23,973 nucleotides of DNA from the NCBI GenBank assembly GCA_035291605.1, contig DATDRS010000457.1, positions 1 to 23,973 on the forward strand, given 5' to 3'. The notes under the pieces were generated by a model. The model made no database searches. It was not told the origin of the DNA and worked only from the letters and a program-made list of their open reading frames with translations. Origin of the DNA: DATDRS01 sp035291605 (GTDB lineage Bacteria > Chloroflexota > Anaerolineae > Anaerolineales > UBA6663). Both the position numbers and the translations under genes were made by a program. Shown here piece after piece: positions 1 to 6,713 of this stretch. How positions within the stretch are numbered: the stretch's first letter is position 1; each line of letters begins with the position of its first letter.

Positions 1-1
1 T

Positions 2-1600
2 TCCACGACGATCATCGCCAACCTGCGTGAGATCGCCCGCGCCCTCTCGGCGGCGTGGGACGTCAGCACCACGCTGGACCTGATCGCCCGCAAGACCGCG
101 CAGGTGATGCAGGTGGACTCGTGCTCGATTTACCTGCTGGAGCCGGGCGGCGAGACGCTCTGGCTGCGCGCCTCGACCGGCCTCGCGGCGGGCGCGCTCG
201 GGCGCGCCTCCCTCAAGATGGGCGAGGGGCTGACCGGCTGGGCCGCCCAACATGGGGAACCCGTCGCCGTCCGCCAGGCGCAGGCCGACCCGCGCTTTAA
301 ATTTCTCCCGCAGACGCGCGAGCAGAACTTCAAATCCCTGCTGGCCGTGCCGCTGGTCAACCGGGGCCGCGTGATCGGCGCGCTCAACGTGCAGACGCGC
401 GAGTTCCACGATTTCACACCCGACGAAATTGAACTGGCTTCGCTCATCAGCGACCTGGCGGCGGGCGCGCTTGACCGCGCCCTGCTCTACGACCACATGA
501 ACCGCCAAATCAGCGAGTTGACGACCCTCGCAGACGTCAGCAAGACCGTCACCGCGCCGATTTATCTGGACGAGATGCTTGGCGTGGTCGTCGAAATGGC
601 GGCGAAGGTGATGGGCGCGCCGGTTTGCTCGATTGAACTGATTGACGCGGCGCGCGGTGAACTCGTGATGCGCTCGGCCAAAAGCGACAGCGCCGCCTAC
701 CACAAGCGCCCGGCGCTCAAACTCGGCGAAGGCGTCAGCGGCCTGGTCATCCGGGACCGCAAGCCCGCCGCGGTTCCCGATGTCCGCGTGGACCCGCATT
801 ACCGCTTCGGCGAACTGGCCCAGCAGGAGGGGTTGGTCTCCCTGCTGGCCGTGCCGCTCATCGTGCGCGACCACGTCATCGGCGTGCTCAACTGCTATAC
901 CACCGAGCCGCACACGTTCACCGAGCCGGAGATCGCGCTCTTTTCCACGCTCGCCAACCAGACCGCGCTGGCGATTGAGAACGCGCAGCTCGTGACGAAC
1001 GCCGCCGTCGTGCGCGAGATGCACCACCGGATCAAGAATAACTTGCAGACGGTCGCCATGCTCCTGCGCATGCAGGCTGCCAGCAGTTCGGAGCTTACCG
1101 CCCAGGACGTTATGTATATCGGCGTCAACCGCATCCTCAGCATCGCCGCCGTCCACGAGGCCCTGGCGCAGGAAGGCTTCCGGCTGGTCAACGTCAAAGA
1201 CGTGACGGAGCGTATCGCCCACATCGTCTCCCAGAACATGCTCCGCCCTGATCTGCAGATTCAGATTAAGGTCGAAGGCGAACCCATCACCCTGGCGTCG
1301 CGCCCGGCCACCTCGCTGGCGCTCATCATCAACGAGCTGCTGCAAAACGCGCTGGAGCATGCTTTCGTCGGGCGCGCCTCGGGCCTGGTGCGCATCACGT
1401 TGGGGCGCGGGCCAAAAGAATACCTGATCGAGGTGGCCGACGACGGCGTGGGTCTCCCTTCGGGCAAGCCGTCCAGTTTGGGGTTGGAGATCGTAGAAAC
1501 ACTCGTGCGCGATGATCTGCGCGGCAGACTGGACTTCCAAAGCACGGCGCAGGGGACGCAGGTCATCGTCCGCATTCCAGGAGAGCAGGAGGGCGAATGA
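2..1600 (+). CDS. GAF-GAF-HisKA_2 sensor histidine kinase (5' partial)
   Basis: Cytoplasmic sensor kinase; the reading frame is open from base 2, so the N-terminus lies outside the window. Two GAF domains follow each other (about bases 50-480 and 510-1000), each with the usual GEGLTGW/GEGVSGL and LLAVPL..GVLN signatures. A HisKA_2 dimerisation domain follows; the phosphoacceptor is the histidine of HRIKNN (codon 1025-1027). An HATPase domain ends the protein, with NELLQNALEHA (N box) and VADDGVGLP (D box). No membrane segment is visible in this part. The family (PdtaS, EutW) phosphorylates ANTAR regulators, and the next gene is one, overlapping by ATGA, so the pair is almost certainly cognate. 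GAF domains bind small ligands or redox cofactors, but the ligand cannot be read here. Confidence 0.93.
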   Translation, partial: STTIIANLREIARALSAAWDVSTTLDLIARKTAQVMQVDSCSIYLLEPGGETLWLRASTGLAAGALGRASLKMGEGLTGWAAQHGEPVAVRQAQADPRFKFLPQTREQNFKSLLAVPLVNRGRVIGALNVQTREFHDFTPDEIELASLISDLAAGALDRALLYDHMNRQISELTTLADVSKTVTAPIYLDEMLGVVVEMAAKVMGAPVCSIELIDAARGELVMRSAKSDSAAYHKRPALKLGEGVSGLVIRDRKPAAVPDVRVDPHYRFGELAQQEGLVSLLAVPLIVRDHVIGVLNCYTTEPHTFTEPEIALFSTLANQTALAIENAQLVTNAAVVREMHHRIKNNLQTVAMLLRMQAASSSELTAQDVMYIGVNRILSIAAVHEALAQEGFRLVNVKDVTERIAHIVSQNMLRPDLQIQIKVEGEPITLASRPATSLALIINELLQNALEHAFVGRASGLVRITLGRGPKEYLIEVADDGVGLPSGKPSSLGLEIVETLVRDDLRGRLDFQSTAQGTQVIVRIPGEQEGE

Positions 1601-2175
1601 GGAAGCCGCTGAAAATTCTCGTCGCCGACGACGAGTCCATCATCCGGCTGGGGCTGAAGACCATGCTGACGACGCTGGGTCACGAGGTGTTGCTCGCCAG
1701 CAATGGGCGCGAGGCCTTGAACATCGTGCGCAGCTCTGCTCCCGACCTGGCCCTGCTCGACATCCAGATGCCACTCAGCGACGGGTTGGAGGCCGCCCGG
1801 ACCATCGCCCAAAAGTATCCCATGCCGATCCTGATCCTGACCGCCTACAGTGAGCAGGACTTGATCGAGCGCGCGGCGCAGTTGCCCATTCAGGGCTACC
1901 TGATCAAGCCTGTGAACGAGCGCGACCTGGCGGCCGCCATCCCGGTCGCTATCGCCCGCTTTGAAGAGGCCCAGACCCTGGCGCGGGAGAAAGCCGAACT
2001 TCAGGAAAGCCTGGAAACGCGCAAACTCGTGGACCGGGCCAAAGGCAAGTTGATGCAGAACGGGATGAGCGAGGAAGAGGCCTACCTCGCCCTCCAGCGT
2101 CGGGCGCGCGAGGGACGGATCTCGATGCGCCAGGCCGCGGAAGCCATCCTCGCCCAGGCCACATCGCATCCCTAA
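1597..2175 (+). CDS. ANTAR-domain response regulator (PdtaR/AmiR-NasR type)
   Basis: Response regulator of 192 residues that probably controls gene expression by binding RNA hairpins and preventing termination, as the ANTAR family does. The receiver domain (residues 6-120) has the acidic pair D11/D12, phosphoacceptor D55 in LLDIQMP, T82 and K104 in IKPV. A coiled linker (about 120-140) leads to the ANTAR domain (about 136-188: RAKGKLMQNGMSEEEAYLALQ, then RISMRQAAEAIL). The start is an ATG that overlaps the kinase stop (ATGA), with GGAGG just upstream. It is the output partner of the preceding kinase. I saw no ANTAR target hairpin nearby, so its regulon is probably elsewhere. Only 7 bases separate it from the convergent cyclase gene. 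Confidence 0.93.
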   Translation: MRKPLKILVADDESIIRLGLKTMLTTLGHEVLLASNGREALNIVRSSAPDLALLDIQMPLSDGLEAARTIAQKYPMPILILTAYSEQDLIERAAQLPIQGYLIKPVNERDLAAAIPVAIARFEEAQTLAREKAELQESLETRKLVDRAKGKLMQNGMSEEEAYLALQRRAREGRISMRQAAEAILAQATSHP

Positions 2176-2208
2176 GCCTGCCTCAACTCAAGTTAGCCTG
2201 GCTCAACT
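2175..2208. repeat. Short direct repeat across the cyclase stop codon
   Basis: AGCCTGCCTCAACT (2175-2188) is repeated as AGCCTGGCTCAACT (2195-2208): 13 of 14 bases match, with a 20-base period. It spans the last codons and stop of the cyclase gene and abuts the stop of the ANTAR regulator. A small tandem duplication is the simplest explanation; chance cannot be excluded. Confidence 0.45.
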
Positions 2209-3064
2209 GATTAATCCGCTCTACGTGCGTCGGATCACAGGCATCTCCGAATCGGGTCTTAGGCATAGCCGCCTTCTTCTGCATCAGCGCGTCGTACTCT
2301 TTGTCGTCCACGAAGGCCACGCAGCGGCCAATGCTGGTTTCGCCATCCACAAAGCGCCAGGGGAAGAAGCCGATGGTGGCGCGCCGGTTGAGCAGCAGAT
2401 CAATGTCGCCCGCAACGCACTCCGCGTGAATGATCCCCTCAGGGAACAACGCGATGTGCATTAACTGGTATTTGCTGTCGTCGAAGAACTCTGCCAACGC
2501 TTTGCCGTATTTCTTCTCGAAGACCTTCTGCGCCTGACGCGCCTGGCGCGGATGCCAGTCGCGGATGATGGTGTTCATCGGATGATCGGCGCTGCCGCAA
2601 TCCACCGCCAGCCAGCGCAGTTTCTTGGCCTGGCACCATTCGGCGAACTCGCGATCCGGGCCGGGATGCTTGACGAAGTAGCGGATTTCGTCGGCGGTGG
2701 GCATGTCCCACCCGAAATGGTGATAGCCCGTGTGAATGACGAGGATGTCGCCTTCTTTGATTTCCACCCGCTCTTCGACCATCTTGCTGGTGTAAACGTC
2801 GTAGTCGCCGCAGACGTCGCTCAAGTCCACAATCGCGCCCTCGTGCACCAGGTAGTCCATGGTCAGGGAGGCCATATCTTTGCCCGGGGTGTAGAAGTGA
2901 ATCTCGCCGTCGAGGTGCGTGCCAAGGTGATTGGAATGGGTGAGCAATTGCCCGTTCGCGCCGTTGGGCGCTAAGCGCTTGAAGTATTTCACCTGCAGCG
3001 GCTCGTAGGTGGGCCAGGCGGGTGTGCCGATGCCCAGGGGGATGGTGAGGTCAATGATTTTCAT
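2183..3064 (-). CDS. Cyclase-family metal-dependent hydrolase (PF04199)
   Basis: A 293-residue member of the kynurenine formamidase/isatin hydrolase ('putative cyclase') family. The family signature HxGTHxDxxxH is present as H46, G48, T49, H50, D52 and H56, which bind Mn or Zn. Members hydrolyse cyclic or N-acyl amides and some lactones. The protein is longer than bacterial KynB (about 210), so formamidase is not a safe name. The start is supported by GAGGAGAA six bases upstream. It lies last in the - strand run, 83 bases after the decarboxylase beta subunit, so it may share the transcript or have its own promoter (none seen). Context after a molybdenum hydroxylase suggests it opens an oxidised ring; that is inference. 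Confidence 0.9.
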   Translation of the reverse strand: MKIIDLTIPLGIGTPAWPTYEPLQVKYFKRLAPNGANGQLLTHSNHLGTHLDGEIHFYTPGKDMASLTMDYLVHEGAIVDLSDVCGDYDVYTSKMVEERVEIKEGDILVIHTGYHHFGWDMPTADEIRYFVKHPGPDREFAEWCQAKKLRWLAVDCGSADHPMNTIIRDWHPRQARQAQKVFEKKYGKALAEFFDDSKYQLMHIALFPEGIIHAECVAGDIDLLLNRRATIGFFPWRFVDGETSIGRCVAFVDDKEYDALMQKKAAMPKTRFGDACDPTHVERINQLSQANLS

Positions 3065-3147
3065 ATTCTTCTCCTCGTTGCATGAAGCGCTACGACAGGG
3101 CGGTTGCCATGCCCCAGGATCATGCTCCCAAGCCTATCGGGCGCCAA

Positions 3148-4272
3148 TCATAGAATCCCGGTCAACAGCGCCAGCACCACGCCCCCGGCCACCACGCTGC
3201 CCAACTGCCCCGCCGTGTTCGCGCCCATGGCGTGCATCAGCAGGAAATTCTCGAAGTCATATTCCTGCCCCAGGCGCTGGACGATGCGGGCCGACATCGG
3301 AAAGGCGCTGATGCCCGCCGCCCCGATGAGGGGGTTGAACTTTTTGTCGGAGAGCACGTACATCAACTTGCCAAACAGCACGCCGCCCACCGTGTCGAGG
3401 ATGAAAGCCAGCAGCCCCATGCCCAGGATGAGCAGGGTGTCGAGGCGGATGAAACCCTCGCCCGTCATGGTGCTGCCGATGACGAGGCCGAGGAACATCG
3501 TCGTGACGTTAGCGATTTCGTTCTGGGCCGATTTGCTCAAGCGTTCCACCACGCCCGATTCGCGCATCAGGTTGCCGAACATGAGCGCCGAGATGAGGGG
3601 CGAGGCGACGGGCGCGAGCAGGGAGGTGATGATGGTGACGACGATGGGGAAGAGGATGCGCGCCGTCCTCGACACCGGACGCTGGCTGTACGGCATCCGC
3701 ACTTTGCGTTCGGCGTCAGTCGTCAGCAGGCGCATCACCGGCGGCTGAATGATGGGCACCAGCGACATGTAGCTGTAGGCCGCTACCGCAATCGGCCCCA
3801 GCAAATGCGGCGCGAGCTTGGTCGAGACGTAAATGGCGGTTGGGCCGTCAATCGCGCCGATGATGCCGATGGAGGCCGATTCATTCAGGTCGAAGCCCAG
3901 CGCGAGCGCCAGCATCAATGTGCCAAAGATGCCCAACTGCCCCGCCGCGCCCAACAGCGTCATTTTGGGGTTCTCCAGCAGCGGCCCAAAGTCCGTCATG
4001 GCTCCCACGCCGATGAAGATGAGCAGAGGGAAGAGTTCGGTCTTGATCCCGGCCCGGTAGAGGAGGCCCAGCAGGCCGCCCTCGTCGGCGATGCCCGTGA
4101 GGGGCAGGTTGGTGAGGATCGCGCCGAAGCCGATGGGGAGGAGCAGCACGGGTTCGTAGTCTTTGGCAATTGCCAGATAGATGAGCACGCCTCCAGCGGC
4201 CATCATCACCGCGTTCTGCCAGGTGAGGTGCAGAGGGGCTTGCAAGAGTCCCACAAGTTGGCTGAGGTCCAT
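3148..4272 (-). CDS. Sodium-pumping decarboxylase beta subunit (OadB/MmdB/GcdB family)
   Basis: Integral membrane subunit that decarboxylates carboxybiotin and exports Na+. The protein is 374 residues, with about nine or more hydrophobic segments. Conserved motifs are IDGPTAIYVSTKLAP (D142), AYSYMSLVPIIQPP (Y168) and NPLIGAAGISAFPMSAR (N313, G317, S322, R329). Their spacing matches the functional residues D203, Y229, N373, G377, S382 and R389 of Klebsiella OadB, apart from one residue. I chose ATG at 4272, preceded by GAGGG; a TTG at 4287 would add five residues and overlap the biotin gene. It follows the biotin carrier by 7 bases. The variant MGANTAGQLGS replaces the more usual MGPNVAGVIGS near the C-terminus. 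Confidence 0.96.
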   Translation of the reverse strand: MDLSQLVGLLQAPLHLTWQNAVMMAAGGVLIYLAIAKDYEPVLLLPIGFGAILTNLPLTGIADEGGLLGLLYRAGIKTELFPLLIFIGVGAMTDFGPLLENPKMTLLGAAGQLGIFGTLMLALALGFDLNESASIGIIGAIDGPTAIYVSTKLAPHLLGPIAVAAYSYMSLVPIIQPPVMRLLTTDAERKVRMPYSQRPVSRTARILFPIVVTIITSLLAPVASPLISALMFGNLMRESGVVERLSKSAQNEIANVTTMFLGLVIGSTMTGEGFIRLDTLLILGMGLLAFILDTVGGVLFGKLMYVLSDKKFNPLIGAAGISAFPMSARIVQRLGQEYDFENFLLMHAMGANTAGQLGSVVAGGVVLALLTGIL

Positions 4273-4279
4273 GCCGCCC

Positions 4280-4738
4280 TCACTCAAACGTGAACAGAAT
4301 ATCGCCGTAACCGACCGATTGCCCCTCGGCCACTTGGACCTCGGCGATCACGCCATCACGCGGCGAACGGATGGCGCTCTTCATCTTCATCGCTTCGAGT
4401 GCGCACAACGGCTGGCCGAAACGGACCTTGTCACCCGCCTGCACGGCGATGTCGAGAATGTTGCCAGGCATGGGGGCGCGCACCTCGCCCACCGCAGGGC
4501 CAGCCGGGCCAACGGGGGGCGGCGCTTTGGGCGGGGCCGAGGTCTGGCGGGCGATGGTCTCCAAGGCGGCGGGTGTTTTGGCGAATGTGGTCCCTGCTTC
4601 GACGTTTTCGATCCTCACCACGTAGGGCTGGCCGTTGACCATCACGGTGAGCGGCGAGGCCGCTAGGTCGCCCACTTCAACCCGATAGGCTTTGCCGTTG
4701 ATGACGATGTTCACTCGCCGCGTGGACGTTTGACTCAT
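4280..4738 (-). CDS. Biotin carrier subunit of the sodium-pumping decarboxylase
   Basis: A 152-residue biotin carboxyl carrier protein that shuttles CO2 from the carboxyltransferase to the membrane beta subunit. Residues 1-55 form a small N-terminal domain, an Ala/Pro linker spans about 60-85, and the biotinyl domain is 86-152 with the canonical EAMKM motif; K118 should carry biotin. I chose ATG at 4738 because it overlaps the delta-subunit stop as ATGA and has GAGAGGGA upstream. A longer reading from 4852 would run inside the delta gene in another frame and adds a low-quality Arg/Gly-rich stretch. The domain plan matches MmdC/GcdC-type gamma subunits. Confidence 0.95.
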   Translation of the reverse strand: MSQTSTRRVNIVINGKAYRVEVGDLAASPLTVMVNGQPYVVRIENVEAGTTFAKTPAALETIARQTSAPPKAPPPVGPAGPAVGEVRAPMPGNILDIAVQAGDKVRFGQPLCALEAMKMKSAIRSPRDGVIAEVQVAEGQSVGYGDILFTFE

Positions 4739-5079
4739 GAATTGTCCCTCTCGTTTGCTCGATGGGCTTTCGCGGAGTAAGCCGTCGCCCGGCTCACCAG
4801 CCACCATCGCCCGCGCCCGGCCTCCAGCGCCTCGCCCAGCCCGCTCCGACAAATCTCCAACGACTGCAGATGGCTGAGCGCCGCGGCAATGGCCGCTGCA
4901 ATTTCGTCTTCATCGCTGGCTTGTGATAATGCGCTGGTGACCGGCTGCTCCTCCGCCTTTGGCGCCTCAGGGAATAGCCGCTTCAACAAGACCATGGCCA
5001 GGATGAACAACCCCAGTGCGGCAAAGGTGAGGCCCAACCCCAATAGGCTGATGGTCAGTCCCTGCCAGAGGAGATTCAT
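4735..5079 (-). CDS. Decarboxylase delta/gamma (OadG-like) small membrane subunit
   Basis: A 114-residue protein with one N-terminal membrane helix (about residues 7-33, very Leu-rich), then a soluble acidic and Ala-rich region with DEDEIAAAIAAAL, typical of OadG/MmdD subunits. These subunits hold the complex together at the membrane. The C-terminal third (after about residue 80) is basic and not recognisable. ATGA overlaps join it to the carboxyltransferase upstream (5076-5079) and the biotin carrier downstream (4735-4738), so translation is probably coupled. Identification relies more on helix position, the AAAIAAA motif and context than on strong sequence conservation. Confidence 0.88.
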   Translation of the reverse strand: MNLLWQGLTISLLGLGLTFAALGLFILAMVLLKRLFPEAPKAEEQPVTSALSQASDEDEIAAAIAAALSHLQSLEICRSGLGEALEAGRGRWWLVSRATAYSAKAHRANERDNS

Positions 5080-6710
5080 AGGGGGATGTTCCCGTGTTTC
5101 CGCGGCGGGCGCGTGGCCTGCTTGTCGCGCAGCAACTCCAAAGCTGCGATCAGCCGGGGGCGCGTTTCCGCCGGGATCAGCACGTCGTCCACGTGGCCGC
5201 TGGCGGCGGCCCGGTAGGGCTTGGAGAACTTCTCGCGGAATTCGTTGACTAACTGCGCCCGCCTGGCTTCGGCGTTGTCTGGGTGTTGTTTGAGTTCCTT
5301 GCCGTAGAGAATGTTGATCGCCCCCTCGGCTCCCATCACCGCGATCTCGGCAGTGGGCCAGGCATAGACGAGGTCGGTGCGGATGTATTTGCTGCTCATC
5401 ACAATATACGCGCCGCCGTAAGCCTTGCGGGTGATGACCGCCAGTTTGGGCACGGTGGCTTCAGAATAGGCGTACACAATCTTCGCCCCATGGCGGATGA
5501 TGCCGCCATGTTCCTGGGCCACACCGGGCATGAAGCCGGGCGAGTCCACGATCGTCACGAGCGGGATGTTGAACGCATCGCAGAAGCGGATGAAGCGGGC
5601 CATCTTGTCCGAGGCGTCAATGTCTATCACGCCCGCCAGCGTCAGGGGCTGCTGGGCGATCACGCCCACCACTTGCCCGTGCAAGCGGGCCAAGCCGACG
5701 ATGGCGTTTTGGGCGAAGTGTTCGTGCACCTCCAGAAAACTGCCCAGGTCGAAGACCTTTTGAATGACGGCCTTCATGTCGTAGGCCTCACCAGGATCAA
5801 CGGGCACAATCGTGTTCAGGTCGGCGTCCATCCGCCACGGATCGTCGGTCGGTTCAACCGCGGGCGGCGGCTCGGCGCTGTTGGACGGCAGGTAGCCGAG
5901 CAGTTTTCGAGTCAGCTCCAGCGCGGCGACTTCGTCGTCGGCGACGAAGTGGGACACGCCGCTCACCGCCCCGTGCGTCATCGCGCCGCCTAGTGTTTCC
6001 AAATCCACTTCTTCGCGCGTGACGGTTTTGATGACCTCCGGGCCGGTGATAAACATGTGGCTGCTCCCCTTGGTCATAATCACGAAGTCGGTGAGGCCGG
6101 GGGAATACACCGAGCCTCCGGCGCACGGGCCTAGCATGACACTGATCTGCGGGATGACGCCGCTGGCCTGGGTGTTGCGCCAGAAGAGTTCCGAGTAGGC
6201 CGCGAGGCTGTAGACTCCTTCCTGGATGCGCGCCCCGACCGAGTCATTCAACCCGATCACCGGCACGCCCGCGTCCAACGCCAGGTCTATCACTTTCGCC
6301 ACTTTCTGGCCCTGCACTTCGGAGAAGGAACCGCCCAATACCGTGAAGTCTTGGGCGTACATGCACACGCGCCTCCCGCCGATCTTGCCAAAGCCGGTCA
6401 CCACGCTGTCGCCCGCGTAGCGTTCCTGATCCATCCCAAAATCACTGTGGCGATGCGTGATGTAGGCGTCTATCTCCTGGAAACTCCCTTCGTCCAGCAA
6501 ACGAGAGAGACGTTCGCGGGCGGTCAACTTGCCTTTGGCATGTTGGACCTCGATCCGCGCCGGGCCGCCGCCCGCCCGAATTCGCTTCCGCTGTTCCTGC
6601 AATTCGGTGATCAGGGACGCGTGACCATCTCCCTGCTCCGAGGGCTGCGGGGGAACTCGCCTGCTAACTCCAGCTTCCGTCATGTCCGCCTTTGTGGCCT
6701 TTCCTTCCAT
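5076..6710 (-). CDS. Carboxyltransferase subunit, acyl-CoA decarboxylase (MmdA/PccB family)
   Basis: A 544-residue crotonase-fold carboxyltransferase that moves the carboxyl group between an acyl-CoA and biotin. Two oxyanion-hole regions are seen: GPCAGGSVYSPG (194-205) and RKAYGGAYIVM (428-438). The end KHGNIPL matches the family. I436 sits where the aspartate that goes with propionyl-CoA is found in actinobacterial PccB. No biotin carboxylase gene accompanies it, while beta, delta and biotin genes do, so decarboxylation coupled to Na+ export is the likely direction. Methylmalonyl-CoA is the commonest family substrate, but it is not proven here. The gene starts 3 bases after the Mo-subunit stop. 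An alternative ATG at 6683 has a better ribosome site (AAAGG, 5-base spacing). Confidence 0.93.
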   Translation of the reverse strand: MEGKATKADMTEAGVSRRVPPQPSEQGDGHASLITELQEQRKRIRAGGGPARIEVQHAKGKLTARERLSRLLDEGSFQEIDAYITHRHSDFGMDQERYAGDSVVTGFGKIGGRRVCMYAQDFTVLGGSFSEVQGQKVAKVIDLALDAGVPVIGLNDSVGARIQEGVYSLAAYSELFWRNTQASGVIPQISVMLGPCAGGSVYSPGLTDFVIMTKGSSHMFITGPEVIKTVTREEVDLETLGGAMTHGAVSGVSHFVADDEVAALELTRKLLGYLPSNSAEPPPAVEPTDDPWRMDADLNTIVPVDPGEAYDMKAVIQKVFDLGSFLEVHEHFAQNAIVGLARLHGQVVGVIAQQPLTLAGVIDIDASDKMARFIRFCDAFNIPLVTIVDSPGFMPGVAQEHGGIIRHGAKIVYAYSEATVPKLAVITRKAYGGAYIVMSSKYIRTDLVYAWPTAEIAVMGAEGAINILYGKELKQHPDNAEARRAQLVNEFREKFSKPYRAAASGHVDDVLIPAETRPRLIAALELLRDKQATRPPRKHGNIPL

Positions 6711-6713
6711 CAG

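Noticed and set aside
1261..2169. 302-codon open frame on the - strand
   Set aside because: It is opposite the kinase C-terminus and the ANTAR regulator, whose motifs are unmistakable.
3232..4293. 353-codon open frame on the + strand
   Set aside because: It is the antisense of the decarboxylase beta subunit; its composition (Glu, Arg, His, Asp) mirrors hydrophobic codons and no family is recognisable.
5076..6710. Propionyl-CoA carboxylase beta chain
   Set aside because: No biotin carboxylase gene is present, and the beta pump, delta and separate biotin carrier genes directly follow, which is the decarboxylase arrangement.
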